The notes below the pieces were generated by a model that was not told where the DNA came from, searched no databases, and saw only the letters and a list, made by a program, of their open reading frames with translations. The translations under genes were made by a program, and so were the position numbers. A DNA stretch of 64,000 bases from Mycobacterium sp. 155 (GTDB lineage Bacteria; Actinomycetota; Actinomycetes; Mycobacteriales; Mycobacteriaceae): NCBI RefSeq assembly GCF_000373905.1, contig NZ_KB892705.1:3918478-3982477 (forward strand). Reading direction: 5' to 3'. Shown piece by piece: positions 18,770 through 27,352 of this stretch (the stretch's first letter is position 1; the number at the start of each line of letters is the position of its first letter).

Positions 18770-19408
18770 TCAGGCGGCGGTCCCATAGATGCTCGTGAGC
18801 CAGATATGCGCGAGGGTGTCGACGACCTTCTCGTGCTCTACAGCAGGTTGTTCGCCGGCGAGCGTGGCCATCATCATGCGCTCGTTCATCAAATTGAGTG
18901 AGGTGGCCAGGTCGAGCGCGGGGATGGTGTCCGGCGCGGTGCCGCGTTGGCGTTCGGCAGTGATCAGGGCTGCGGTCAGGCTGATCCACTTCTGCATCAG
19001 GCCGGACCAGAAGTCCCGGAATTCTGGGCTGCTGTTCAGTGCCTCGGTGCCCGCGCGTGCGGTTGCCGGATGCGATCCGAATGAACTGAAGAAGATCTCG
19101 ATACCGCGGCGGATCGCCCGCTTGGGGTCCGCAGGCATATCTTCCAATGCCTTGTCGAAGCCGGTGTCCGCTCGCTTGATCAGCGGATCGAGCAGGGATA
19201 ACAGGACGGCTTCCTTGGAGGTGAAATAGAAGTAGAACGTGGGCCGCGAGATGCCTGCGCCCTTAGCCAGATCGTCGACCGAGATGTCGGCGAACGCCTT
19301 GGTCTCGAGCAGTCGCGACGCCGTCGCCAAGATTGCCGCTTCACGGTCGTCACCCGACGGTCTCGTCGCGCGGCGGCCGCGTGGGGCGCGGGTCTGGGCA
19401 GTTGCCAC
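18770..19408 (-). CDS. ethR: TetR-family repressor EthR
   Basis: Repressor of the divergent ethA, 212 residues. The N-terminal helix-turn-helix reads DISVDDLAKGAGISRPTFYF (about 43-62) followed by SKEAVLLSLLD, nearly the same as I recall for M. tuberculosis EthR. The C-terminal helices include the conserved MQKWISLTAALI and LNLMNERMM blocks, and the protein ends HIWLTSIYGTAA. The GTG at 19408 gives a product about the length of EthR (216) and leaves a 78-base gap to ethA containing regularly spaced half-sites. It lies tail to head with dinB on the same strand. Confidence 0.93.
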   Translation of the reverse strand: MATAQTRAPRGRRATRPSGDDREAAILATASRLLETKAFADISVDDLAKGAGISRPTFYFYFTSKEAVLLSLLDPLIKRADTGFDKALEDMPADPKRAIRRGIEIFFSSFGSHPATARAGTEALNSSPEFRDFWSGLMQKWISLTAALITAERQRGTAPDTIPALDLATSLNLMNERMMMATLAGEQPAVEHEKVVDTLAHIWLTSIYGTAA

Positions 19409-19448
19409 AACCAGCAGACTAACAGTGCGTCGAAATTTCCGACATATC

Positions 19449-19473
19449 GTTGACTGAATCAACATGGTGTTGA
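19449..19473. promoter_or_regulatory. EthR operator: three half-sites at 10-bp spacing
   Basis: GTTGA (19449), TCAAC (19459) and GTTGA (19469) alternate in direction with exactly five bases between them, so each neighbouring pair is a perfect inverted repeat and the centres are 10 bp apart. The set lies in the 78-bp ethR-ethA gap. EthR of M. tuberculosis is known to bind a long operator here as several cooperating dimers, and this ladder would suit that. Confidence 0.65.
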
Positions 19474-19486
19474 TACCGTCGGTACC

Positions 19487-20956
19487 ATGATCGAACACTT
19501 CGACGTCGTGATCGTCGGCGCCGGAATCTCCGGTATCAGCACGGCCTGGCACCTGCAGCACCGCTGCCCGAGCAAGAGCTACGTGGTCCTGGAGCGCCGG
19601 CAGAACGTCGGTGGCACCTGGGATCTCTTCAAGTACCCGGGCATCCGCTCGGACTCCGACATGTTCACCCTCGGCTTCCGGTTCAAGCCGTGGGAGTCGG
19701 CCCGCTCGATCGCCGACGGCCAGTCGATCTGGAACTACATCAACGAGGCTGCCGTCGAGAACGGCATCGATAAGCACATCCGCACCGGCCACCGTGTCAC
19801 GTCGGTGGACTGGTCGGACGCCGACAACCGCTGGACGGTCAACGTCGAGCACAACGGTGAAGCCGAGCAGATCACCGCGTCGTTCTTATCGGTGTGCAGC
19901 GGCTACTACAACTACGACGAGGGCTACTCGCCGGAGTTTCCGGGCGCCGCAGACTTCAAAGGTCAGATCATCCACCCCCAGCACTGGCCGGAGGACTTGG
20001 AGTACGCAGGTAAGAAGATTGTCGTCATCGGTTCCGGCGCAACCGCCGTGACCCTGATCCCATCGTTGGTTGACGGCGGTGCGGGTCATGTGACGATGCT
20101 TCAGCGGTCGCCGACCTATATCGGCGCCCTACCGCTCGTCGATCCCTTCGCCGAGAAGGCCAACAGGTATCTACCGAAGCGCCTGGCGCATTTCGCCAAC
20201 CGATGGAAGCAGATCGGAAACAGCACCGGGCAATACCAGATCGCCCGGAAATTTCCGGGGGTGTTCAAAAAGGCACTGCGTCAGATGGCCGAGCGCCGGT
20301 TGCCCGAGGGTTTCGACTACGACACGCACTTCAGCCCGCGCTACAACCCGTGGGATCAGCGAGTCTGCTTGGCGCCCAACGGTGATCTGTTCAAGGCCAT
20401 TCGGTCGGGCAAGGCCGGGGTCGTCACCGACACCATCGAGACCTTCACCGAGACCGGCATCAAGTTGACCTCCGGTGAGGAGTTACAGGCTGACATCATC
20501 GTCACGGCAACGGGTTTGAACATGCAATTGTTCGGGGGCGCGGTGGCCTACCGTAACGGCGAGCCGATCGACCTGCCCGGGTGCATGACCTACAAGGGTC
20601 TGATGCTCTCGGGAGTGCCGAACATGGCGATCACGTTCGGCTATACCAACGCCTCCTGGACGCTGAAGGCCGACCTGGTGTCCGAGTTCATCTGCAGACT
20701 GCTGAACTACATGGACACCAACGGTTTTGACCGGGTCGAGCCGCAGCACCCCGGCGACAGCATCGATGAGCTGCCGTTCATGGACTTCACACCGGGCTAC
20801 TTCCGGCGGGCGGTGGACAGCCTGCCCAAGTCGGGGTCGGAAGCACCGTGGAAGCTCAAGCAGAACTACTTCTTCGATATGCGGACCATCCGGTACGGCA
20901 AGGTCGACGAGCAGTCGCTGCACTTCACCAAGCACCGGGCGGCCGTGCCGGTTTAG
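19487..20956 (+). CDS. ethA: FAD-dependent Baeyer-Villiger monooxygenase EthA
   Basis: Flavin monooxygenase of 489 residues that uses NADPH and oxygen; in M. tuberculosis EthA activates the prodrug ethionamide and also oxidises ketones. The FAD Rossmann motif is VVIVGAGISGISTAWHL (about 6-22). The Baeyer-Villiger fingerprint appears as FKGQIIHPQHWPEDL (about 156-170), followed by the NADPH motif IVVIGSGATAV. WDLFKYPGIRSDSDMFTLGF is the usual substrate-face block. It is soluble, with a possible C-terminal membrane-near helix. It is divergent from ethR, its likely repressor, and is followed by a long hairpin terminator. Confidence 0.95.
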   Translation: MIEHFDVVIVGAGISGISTAWHLQHRCPSKSYVVLERRQNVGGTWDLFKYPGIRSDSDMFTLGFRFKPWESARSIADGQSIWNYINEAAVENGIDKHIRTGHRVTSVDWSDADNRWTVNVEHNGEAEQITASFLSVCSGYYNYDEGYSPEFPGAADFKGQIIHPQHWPEDLEYAGKKIVVIGSGATAVTLIPSLVDGGAGHVTMLQRSPTYIGALPLVDPFAEKANRYLPKRLAHFANRWKQIGNSTGQYQIARKFPGVFKKALRQMAERRLPEGFDYDTHFSPRYNPWDQRVCLAPNGDLFKAIRSGKAGVVTDTIETFTETGIKLTSGEELQADIIVTATGLNMQLFGGAVAYRNGEPIDLPGCMTYKGLMLSGVPNMAITFGYTNASWTLKADLVSEFICRLLNYMDTNGFDRVEPQHPGDSIDELPFMDFTPGYFRRAVDSLPKSGSEAPWKLKQNYFFDMRTIRYGKVDEQSLHFTKHRAAVPV

Positions 20957-20965
20957 TTTTCCCGC

Positions 20966-21023
20966 CGAGCAGACGCAAAGGTCCCTCGGTACCGGCGTGT
21001 CGAGGGACCTCAGCGTCTGCTCG
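20966..21023. terminator. Bidirectional hairpin between ethA and rraA
   Basis: An 11-bp arm (20966-20976), a 3-base internal loop, and a 9-bp arm (20980-20988) pair with 21001-21009 and 21013-21023 around a 12-base loop. Both arm pairs are perfect. It lies between convergent ethA and rraA and should stop transcripts from both sides. Confidence 0.8.
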
Positions 21024-21025
21024 CG

Positions 21026-21505
21026 CTAGGCGGCGACCACCACGATGCCGTCGTCGTCGCAGTAGGCGATCTCGCCCGGCACGAACGTCACACCACCGAA
21101 GCTGACCTCGACGTCGCGCTCGCCCTCGCCGGTCTTGCTGCCCTTACGAGGATTGGTGCCCAGGGCCTTGATGCCGACGTCGATGGTGCGCAATGTTGCC
21201 GCATCACGCACCGCGCCGTTCACGATCACCCCGGACCAGCCGTTGTCGTACGCCAGTCCGGCAATGATGTCGCCCACCAGCGCGGTGTGCAGGGAACCCG
21301 ATCCGTCGACCACGAGCACCCCGCCGTCACCCGGGGTGGACAGGATTGACTTGAGTAGGGCGTTGTCCTGGAAGCAACGCACCGTGGTGATCTGGCCGGC
21401 GAACATCGTCCTGGCGCCGTAGTTCCGCAACTGCAGGTCGCAGCTGCGGACGTCGGGATAGATCTCGTCGACCAGATCGGCGGTGGCACGGGGTTCGATA
21501 CTCAC
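21026..21505 (-). CDS. rraA: RraA-like protein (Rv3853 type)
   Basis: Homologue of the regulator of RNase E activity, 159 residues, of the old 'MenG-like' fold. Conserved blocks are [20 protein letters not shown] (about 29-48), the [19 protein letters not shown] loop and [28 protein letters not shown]. In E. coli RraA binds RNase E; some relatives are metal-dependent aldolases, so the exact job here is open. Its ATG overlaps the stop of the upstream Hns-like gene by four bases, so the pair is co-translated. The order hns-rraA next to ethA is the same in M. tuberculosis. Confidence 0.9.
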   Translation of the reverse strand: MSIEPRATADLVDEIYPDVRSCDLQLRNYGARTMFAGQITTVRCFQDNALLKSILSTPGDGGVLVVDGSGSLHTALVGDIIAGLAYDNGWSGVIVNGAVRDAATLRTIDVGIKALGTNPRKGSKTGEGERDVEVSFGGVTFVPGEIAYCDDDGIVVVAA

Positions 21506-21981
21506 TGCGCGATTATTTCAGGGTGCTCGCGGCCGGAGCGGCGCCGCGTGAGGAACACCAGCAGTACCACCAACGCGCCGACTACCGCGGCCGCCGCGAG
21601 AGGCAGCAGCGACGGCGCGGGCTGGACCGGCACCGCCGGATTGGGCGCCGTGGCTACCGCCGACTTCGCTTGTGCCGCAGCCTCTTCCGCTGCTGATGTC
21701 AGAGCGTCGGGTGTTTGCGGCGGCGCGGGCGGCTGCTTGGCGGGTGCCTTTTTGGCCGGCGCTTTCTTTGCGGGAGCTTTTTTGGCCGGCGCCTTCGCGG
21801 CGGCGGCCTTCGCTGGTGCCTTTTTGGCCGGTGCCTTCTTCGCCGGTGCCTTCTTGGCGGGGACCTTCTTGGCGGGCGGCGTCACAGCACCGGGATCGGC
21901 AGCAGCATCTGACGGACCGGCCGCGGGAGCTTCGGAACCAGCGCCCGGCTTGTCCTCGGATTGATCCTGCTGCTCTGCCAT
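21502..21981 (-). CDS. Hns-like nucleoid protein with PAKKA repeats and C-terminal membrane helix
   Basis: Protein of 159 residues related to M. tuberculosis Rv3852 (Hns). An acidic N-terminus (about 1-35) is followed by about eight Pro-Ala-Lys-Lys-Ala type repeats (about 36-80), like the tails of eukaryotic histone H1. A Pro/Ala linker leads to a C-terminal transmembrane helix [20 protein letters not shown] (about 125-145) and a basic tail TRRRSGR. The repeats should bind DNA without sequence preference while the helix could tie it to the membrane. The start at 21981 begins [10 protein letters not shown]. It overlaps rraA by four bases. Confidence 0.88.
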   Translation of the reverse strand: MAEQQDQSEDKPGAGSEAPAAGPSDAAADPGAVTPPAKKVPAKKAPAKKAPAKKAPAKAAAAKAPAKKAPAKKAPAKKAPAKQPPAPPQTPDALTSAAEEAAAQAKSAVATAPNPAVPVQPAPSLLPLAAAAVVGALVVLLVFLTRRRSGREHPEIIAQ

Positions 21982-22064
21982 CTGGCTGCTCCTTTGCAGT
22001 GTCTGGTACTCCGCGCCGACGGGCTGGTGGGCAGTCGTCCCCATCATGCCAGGCGGCTTTCGGG

Positions 22065-22985
22065 TCAACCGGCCACGGCCAACGCCGCGGCAAACGTGAC
22101 GACGACGGTCATCACGGCCAGCTCGGTCAGTGACCGGGACCGGGACAGTCTTGCGGTCGCCCGATGTGCACGCGCCGCAGGCACCCAGCCGGCCCTATTG
22201 TGCCAGGCCAGCATCAGCAGACCCGCAGTCAGCACGATCTTCGCCGACAGCAGCCGGCCGTAACCGGTCATCCACAGCTCTGCCGGGGCATCCAGCCGGA
22301 TCAGCGCACCGAGCACCCCCGCGACGATCAGCACCATCACGCACATCAGCGACAGCTGGGAGAATCGCGGCAGCACCCGCGCCCACTGCCCCCGATGTGT
22401 CACCGTGAGGACCAGAGCGGCCAGCACGCCGCACCACAACGCCGCGGCCAGCGCGTGCACAGCCACTGCAAACCCGCCGACAGGGCTTTCGGCGAGGTGT
22501 CCCGACAGTGTCCGGGCCGCCAGCCCGGCGGCTGCGATTCCGGATGTCGCGATCAGCGCCGTCGCAGTCCGCGGCAAGGTGAGCGCGACGACGCCGACTG
22601 CCAGTGCCGCGACGATGCCGGCCACGGTGGACCGGCCCGCCGTGGTGTGCAGCGCGAACTCGGTGCTGGTCCGCACGCCGAGGTGCAGCACGGATGCATC
22701 GGCCGCCCTGGCCGTTTCGACGATCAGCCGTACCAACTCGGCCAACAGCCAGAGCACACTGCTCCAGACCAACGGTCCGGTCGTCGACCGGATCGACTCG
22801 GCACGGTAACGCGCCGTGTCGAGCATCGGCACCACGGCCAGCCCCACGGTGACCACGGCGGCACCGTCGGCCGCGGCGCGTGCCGAGGCATCGCCCACCG
22901 AGCTCTGGGGATAGGCCAGCGCCCAGGCGCCGGCCACCGACGCAGCGACGATGAGCACACCGCAGGCCACCACCCGTCGGATCAC
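22065..22985 (-). CDS. CopD-family copper-handling membrane protein
   Basis: Integral membrane protein of 306 residues with about eight hydrophobic helices, last gene of a four-gene unit. CopD-type features are the His-containing helix VHALAAALWCGVLAALVL (about 190-207) and the later RFSQLSLMCVMVLIVAGVLGALI with GRLLSAKIVLTAGLLMLAWHNR. The family moves copper through the membrane together with periplasmic CopC. A GTG start at 22985 overlaps the CopC stop by four bases, giving coupled translation. Direction of copper flow and its metal specificity cannot be told from sequence. Confidence 0.85.
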   Translation of the reverse strand: MIRRVVACGVLIVAASVAGAWALAYPQSSVGDASARAAADGAAVVTVGLAVVPMLDTARYRAESIRSTTGPLVWSSVLWLLAELVRLIVETARAADASVLHLGVRTSTEFALHTTAGRSTVAGIVAALAVGVVALTLPRTATALIATSGIAAAGLAARTLSGHLAESPVGGFAVAVHALAAALWCGVLAALVLTVTHRGQWARVLPRFSQLSLMCVMVLIVAGVLGALIRLDAPAELWMTGYGRLLSAKIVLTAGLLMLAWHNRAGWVPAARAHRATARLSRSRSLTELAVMTVVVTFAAALAVAG

Positions 22986-23488
22986 GACCGGCGGCGCAGT
23001 ACCCACCAAGCTCCGCCACCCGCGATCAACGCGGCCGCCACCACGAACGGCCACACTGGCACGCTGCCGTCGGAACGGCTCGCCGATCCGGCGGGCGGTC
23101 CCGGTGTCCCACTACCCGCCACGGTCAGCTCGAACGACCACGATCCGGATACCACGTGTCCGTCTGCCGAGGTGACCCGGTAGTTCACCGTGTACGTGCC
23201 TGCAGGTCCGAGCGGTCGCACCGCCATGCTGATGACCGCGCCCTGCACCTGGGCGCCGCCGGTCGACCACAGGTTGCCGTCGGGCCCGACGACCGTCATG
23301 TCGGCGAACGTCTTTTGCAGGACCTCGTTGAATGTCGCGCTGACCCGTTGCGGTGAGACGGTCAGCGCGGCGTGTTCGGCGGGGTCGGTGGCGATCCTGG
23401 TGGCATGCGCCGACGCGGTGCCGGCCATAGCCAATGACATTGCTGCCAAGGCGAATCCGGCCAGAACTGTTGCGAGTACACGCCTCAT
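22982..23488 (-). CDS. CopC-domain copper-binding exported protein
   Basis: Extracytoplasmic copper carrier of 168 residues. A signal peptide (about 1-30, ending MAGTASAHA) exposes an N-terminal His (AHATRIATDPAEHAAL), the usual first copper ligand of CopC. The beta-barrel domain continues through SATFNEVLQKTFADMTVVGP and YTVNYRVTSADGHVVSGSWSFEL, whose DGH supplies a further ligand. A C-terminal helix (PVWPFVVAAALIAGGGAWWVL) anchors it, a common Gram-positive arrangement. ATGA-type overlaps join it to YcnI upstream and CopD downstream. Confidence 0.92.
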   Translation of the reverse strand: MRRVLATVLAGFALAAMSLAMAGTASAHATRIATDPAEHAALTVSPQRVSATFNEVLQKTFADMTVVGPDGNLWSTGGAQVQGAVISMAVRPLGPAGTYTVNYRVTSADGHVVSGSWSFELTVAGSGTPGPPAGSASRSDGSVPVWPFVVAAALIAGGGAWWVLRRRS

Positions 23489-24165
23489 GACCGGCGCCGT
23501 GCTGCCAGCGCCGCCACCACGGCGACCGCGGCCACCGTCAGCGCGCCGCCGGCCAGCCAACGCGCCGTGTTGTCGGCGGTACCAGCCGGGTGCTGGGCAG
23601 ATTGCACCGTCGCGGTGATGGTCGGGGTGGCCTCGTGATCGTGGTCGTCATCTCCGGTGGCCGCGCCAGACAACCTCAGCTCGGGTGCCGGGTGCTCCGG
23701 CTCGCCGCCGCCGGGCAGCGGGGCCTGATCCCAATGCACCACCTCGCCATCCGAATATGTCTGGGTGGCAGGGAAACTCACCGTATCGGTGTTCGGCAGC
23801 TTCACCGCGATCCGGAACAAGGCGAACTGGTCGGGCGAGATGCCGACGCCAGGGGCAGCTGTCCAGGTCACCGAACGGGTGGTGCCCGCCGCGGTGTCGC
23901 GGTCCAGCTTGACCGTCCAGCCCGGCATGACCTCAGCACGTGCGGAGGCGACGTTGGGCAGGGCGACGCTCAATTGTGTTGTCAGAGCCCCGGTCTCGGA
24001 TTCACCGGGAACCTGGAAGGTGAGCAGCGATGTGCTGCCCGGCGTGGGGTTGTCGGCATTGACATGGACGTGGGCGGACGCGGGCGCCGCGGTGAGCAGG
24101 CCGGCCGCCAGAGCCGCTGCAGCGGCGGGCAGGGCGCGCGAACGCACCCGGCTACGGGATTTCAT
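23485..24165 (-). CDS. YcnI family (DUF1775) exported copper-binding protein
   Basis: Exported protein of 226 residues. After a Sec signal (about 1-31) the mature protein starts HVHVNADNPTPGST, with the N-terminal His that binds copper in YcnI proteins. The DUF1775 domain continues to about 165 (VMPGWTVKLDRD, SVTWTAAPGVGISPDQFALF, VVHWDQ). A His/Asp-rich stretch DDDHDHEAT precedes a C-terminal transmembrane helix and the anchor RRRS. It heads the YcnI-CopC-CopD set and overlaps CopC by four bases. The group together suggests copper trafficking to or from the cell surface. Confidence 0.9.
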   Translation of the reverse strand: MKSRSRVRSRALPAAAAALAAGLLTAAPASAHVHVNADNPTPGSTSLLTFQVPGESETGALTTQLSVALPNVASARAEVMPGWTVKLDRDTAAGTTRSVTWTAAPGVGISPDQFALFRIAVKLPNTDTVSFPATQTYSDGEVVHWDQAPLPGGGEPEHPAPELRLSGAATGDDDHDHEATPTITATVQSAQHPAGTADNTARWLAGGALTVAAVAVVAALAARRRS

Positions 24166-24206
24166 TGTGGCTCGATGTCTTTCGTGGATGATCGGGGATG
24201 GGTAGG

Positions 24207-24740
24207 TCAGCGGATGACGCCGACCGGCGGACCCCGATGGGACATCGAACTGCCCAACAGCCGCGCGGAATGCAGCGGCTGGTCGGCGCTACGCACGGCG
24301 GCGCGCGTCGCCGGCTCCGATCTCGGGTGTGCGGGGCGCACCATCGCACGGACGGTCCGGGACAGTGCGGCGCACAGCCGCGTTCCACCCGTGATGAGAA
24401 GGGCCCCGATCGTGACGGCGACCAGGTGCGCTACCAGCATGAATACGCTGGGCTGTAGCGGATGCGATCTGTGAGCATGGCCGTCGATGGCGAGTAGCAC
24501 ATGGGCCAGCAGCTGTCCGACTCCGAGCAGACCGGAGAGCGCCAGGGCGCCGGTCGTGGCACGGACCCTCGACGCCACCGCGCCGAGGGTCACAGCCAGC
24601 AGTGCAAGCTGGGCGGTGCCCGCGCCGCCCGGCCATCCTCCGCCCGCGGTTCCGTGGGCGGCCACCGCCAGCGCGGCGGTGAGTACCCCGACGGACACAC
24701 CTCGCAGTGCGGCCGCAGGATCGGTCCGGGCGCCGGTCAT
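24207..24740 (-). CDS. Predicted membrane protein in the copper operon
   Basis: Protein of 177 residues that I do not recognise as a named family. Four hydrophobic helices are visible (about 15-33, 40-56, 64-84 and 98-118), followed by a basic cytoplasmic tail. Between helices three and four lies a His-rich loop (LLAIDGHAHRSHP), suited to metal binding. It starts eight bases after the Rv3850-like gene and ends 41 bases before YcnI, so it should be part of the same transcript. Proteins of this kind commonly sit beside CopC/YcnI in actinobacteria; a copper role is inference from the loop and context. Confidence 0.75.
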   Translation of the reverse strand: MTGARTDPAAALRGVSVGVLTAALAVAAHGTAGGGWPGGAGTAQLALLAVTLGAVASRVRATTGALALSGLLGVGQLLAHVLLAIDGHAHRSHPLQPSVFMLVAHLVAVTIGALLITGGTRLCAALSRTVRAMVRPAHPRSEPATRAAVRSADQPLHSARLLGSSMSHRGPPVGVIR

Positions 24741-24748
24741 CGCACGGG

Positions 24749-25405
24749 TCAGACCAGACCGAGCCGGGCCAGCAGGTCGGCGTCGATGCCGTCGAGCTGG
24801 GCGGCGATAGCCGCATGGGCGCCCCGGCGGCGCGCGGTGGGCATGTGTTCGGCGGCGGCCACCGCGGCACTCAGGTCGGTGAGCCGATCGGTGATAGCCG
24901 CAACGAATTGCTTGGTCTCGGCGTCCTTCGGGGCCTTGTCGGCGACCAGGCGCAGGGATTGTTCGGCACCGGCGATACGAGCCGACAGCTGACCGCCGTG
25001 CCCGGAGAACTGGCCGAGCTGACTCAACGGCACGCCGAGCTGATCGGCCCTGCGTTCATCGATGGCGCCTCGTGCGGCGATGGCGACCCGGTAGACCAAC
25101 GGCACGAGAACCGGTGCCAGCAAACGCGTGATGGTCAGCAGTCGGCGGATCCGGAGCGGTGATAGCAGCTTGCCCTCGCGGGCTGCCTTCAGCTGGGTCT
25201 CGGCCACTTTGAGTGCGTTGCGGTCACTGTTGCGCTGGGCTTTGAGCTGGGCTTCGAGTGCCTTGCGCTCGGCCTTGCGGTCCCCTTTGATTCGCCGGGC
25301 CTCGTTCTTTGCGGTAAGCCGGGCTTCCAGCTTGGCCTTGGCCTTGATCGCGCGGGCTTCGGCTCGGCGGGTTGCACGGCTTTTGCGTGGCGTGAACAGG
25401 CCCAT
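24749..25405 (-). CDS. Rv3850-like coiled-coil protein
   Basis: Conserved mycobacterial protein of 218 residues, equal in length to Rv3850. The N-terminal ~75 residues are extremely rich in Lys, Arg, Ala and Glu and should form a long charged coiled coil (for example EARAIKAKAKLEARLTAKN). A hydrophobic segment LLTITRLLAPVLVPLVYRVA (about 89-108) follows, then a helical C-terminal domain. The ATG at 25405 (MGLFTPRKSR) is supported by the length match. Function is unknown; basic coil plus hydrophobic patch suggests a membrane- or nucleic-acid-associated role. Confidence 0.82.
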   Translation of the reverse strand: MGLFTPRKSRATRRAEARAIKAKAKLEARLTAKNEARRIKGDRKAERKALEAQLKAQRNSDRNALKVAETQLKAAREGKLLSPLRIRRLLTITRLLAPVLVPLVYRVAIAARGAIDERRADQLGVPLSQLGQFSGHGGQLSARIAGAEQSLRLVADKAPKDAETKQFVAAITDRLTDLSAAVAAAEHMPTARRRGAHAAIAAQLDGIDADLLARLGLV

Positions 25406-25615
25406 TCCGGCTGCCTCCGGGTCGTCTCGTCGAGTATTGGTTCTCACCGCTGCACTGCTGCTGACCCACAGTATCTTCCAGCGGATTTGCTCTGCCTCCA
25501 CGCCCCGGCGGCGACCGGGTTAATCGCCACAGCTAGCAAACCGGCTAGCCCAGCTGTGCGACAATGTCAGCACATCAATACATCGTTGGGCGATGCGCGG
25601 AAAGGGGGTGACAGA

Positions 25616-26833
25616 GTGCGTTCGCGGGTGCGTGTCGCCGCCTCAACCATCATGGTGACTTCCGGCCTGCTCATCGCCGGTGTAGGCGGTGCGCTGGCAT
25701 TTGCCGATCCAGACCACGGCGGGAGCGACTCCGGTCGCGGTGCCGGCGATTCTGCCGGCGCCGGCGCCGGTCAGAACAAGGACGGCAACGGCCACGGGAA
25801 CGACGACGGCGGCAAGCCACGCGGACCCGGTCGAGGGTCTGGGTCCGACGACGAAGGCCATGGCGGACAGCAGCCGGGCGGGCACACAAAACCACCCACC
25901 GACGCCACCCACACCCACCAACCCACCGGGACCGGTGGCCCGACCAAGACCGGTAGGCCCTCTGAGACCGGTAAACCGACCCACACTGGCCAACCCACCG
26001 GCACGGGCGACCCGACCGGCCCGACCGACCCGTCGGGATCGCCAGACCCGACCTCCGGTGAGGAGTCGCCGACGAAGACTCCGCCGACAGAGACAGCGAC
26101 CGAAACGGACACCTCGACAAATACGACGACCGCGTTGACGACTCCGTCATCGACCACGGCGTCCACTACGCCATCGACCACGCCATCGACCACCGCGTCC
26201 ACCACGCCGTCGACGACGGCCTCTACTACTTCTACTTCGTCGCCTTCCGAAACCACGTCGTCGAAAACCACTTCGTCATCCCCCGAGAGCACCACGTCGA
26301 GCTCGGTTGCCGGTGGTGTCTCGTCGACCGCCGGAGGCCGCGGAGTAGCCGCCATACCGCAGCTGTTCGGGGCTCCGGTACCGCAGGTGCAGCCGCCTCA
26401 ACGCGAGTTGTCCGCCCCCGCATCGGCGCAGCCGGCCGCAGCCCCGCCGCCCGGCCTGGCGGCCGCGGCCGCGGTACCGATTCTCATCCCCGTCGTGGTG
26501 CCACCGGTGGTCGTGGCGCCCGGAGCCCCCGGCGGTGACGGCGGGTCGGGTGCGGGGTCGGATCAACGCCCGGCGATGCAGCCCAGGCCGGAACAGCCGC
26601 CTCCGGCACCCGCACCTCAGGCCGGCGGACATGGCCACCGGGTAATACCCGCGACGTACCGGGTGGGCTACGGCGACTATCTACGGACGGCGGGGACGTC
26701 CGAGATCGCCGCGCTGGCCGTGTCGGGGACGGTCGGGATCATGGCGCTGACCGGGGCGGGAGGCATTGTGGGCTATCGCCAGGCCAGAGCCGGGCATGCG
26801 GTGCGGATCAACGTCGCACGGTTTGTCGAGTAA
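25616..26833 (+). CDS. Mucin-like exported surface protein, first gene of an IrrE-linked operon
   Basis: Protein of 405 residues of unusual composition. A signal-like helix (about 12-31, MVTSGLLIAGVGGALAFA) is followed by a Gly/Asp-rich stretch (about 32-90), a Thr/Pro/Gly-rich stretch (90-165) and a Thr/Ser stalk (about 165-265) made of TTPST-type repeats that could be O-mannosylated. A Pro/Ala region follows. The C-terminal 65 residues look folded and conserved (VIPATYRVGYGDYLRTAG) and include a likely membrane helix (IAALAVSGTVGIMALTGAGG) before the end. AAAGGGGG at 25601-25608 fixes the GTG at 25616. It is followed after 27 bases by the IrrE-like gene. Not recognised as a named family. 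Confidence 0.8.
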   Translation: MRSRVRVAASTIMVTSGLLIAGVGGALAFADPDHGGSDSGRGAGDSAGAGAGQNKDGNGHGNDDGGKPRGPGRGSGSDDEGHGGQQPGGHTKPPTDATHTHQPTGTGGPTKTGRPSETGKPTHTGQPTGTGDPTGPTDPSGSPDPTSGEESPTKTPPTETATETDTSTNTTTALTTPSSTTASTTPSTTPSTTASTTPSTTASTTSTSSPSETTSSKTTSSSPESTTSSSVAGGVSSTAGGRGVAAIPQLFGAPVPQVQPPQRELSAPASAQPAAAPPPGLAAAAAVPILIPVVVPPVVVAPGAPGGDGGSGAGSDQRPAMQPRPEQPPPAPAPQAGGHGHRVIPATYRVGYGDYLRTAGTSEIAALAVSGTVGIMALTGAGGIVGYRQARAGHAVRINVARFVE

Positions 26834-26860
26834 CGAGGCACACGGCGGAAAGGGGGAGGT

Positions 26861-27352
26861 ATGTCAGCCAGTCGTACTGTCACGCGGGCTGTCAACGCGG
26901 TGCTCGATCTGGCGCCGCGGCGCGGCGAAGTGACGCTGGTTCGCCTGGTCGAAGCCGTCAGCGAGGACCGGGGTAGACCGATCGAGCTGGTGATGGAGGA
27001 GCTGCCGCCGGGGGTGTGCGGTCAGTGGCGGCAGTACGCCGATCGGGACGTTTTCCTGATCCAGCAGGGATTGCCGACTTGGGACCGGACTCTGGCGCAC
27101 GAACTGGGTCACCTGGTGATGGGCCACGAAGGGATTTCGATTGTCGAGGCCGCCGAGGAATCGGTCGAGCTGGCCAGCGCCGATCTGATCGCCTACATGC
27201 TCAACCAGCGCACCGGATGCATGGGACCCAACGGCGAGGACATCGAACAGGAGGCCGAGGACTTCGCGGCGCTGCTGCTCTACCGCTTGGGCCGGCTCCC
27301 GTCCGACCGGTCGTCGATCATCCAGGTTCGCCTCGGAGAGGCGTTTGGTTGA
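26861..27352 (+). CDS. ImmA/IrrE-type metallopeptidase
   Basis: Cytosolic zinc protease of 163 residues. The HExxH motif is HELGH at 80-84, followed by MGHEG, and a third-ligand segment EQEAEDFAALLL lies at 129-140, as in IrrE and ImmA, which cleave HTH repressors. No HTH domain of its own is present. GGAAAGGGGGAGGT just before the ATG is a strong ribosome site. Its stop overlaps the next gene's TTG start by four bases (TTGA), so protease and membrane protein are made together. The target repressor is not in the operon. Confidence 0.85.
   Translation: MSASRTVTRAVNAVLDLAPRRGEVTLVRLVEAVSEDRGRPIELVMEELPPGVCGQWRQYADRDVFLIQQGLPTWDRTLAHELGHLVMGHEGISIVEAAEESVELASADLIAYMLNQRTGCMGPNGEDIEQEAEDFAALLLYRLGRLPSDRSSIIQVRLGEAFG

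Noticed and set aside
21720..21880. Tandem repeats near 21.8 kb
   Set aside because: They are the PAKKA codons of the Hns-like protein, not an independent DNA repeat.
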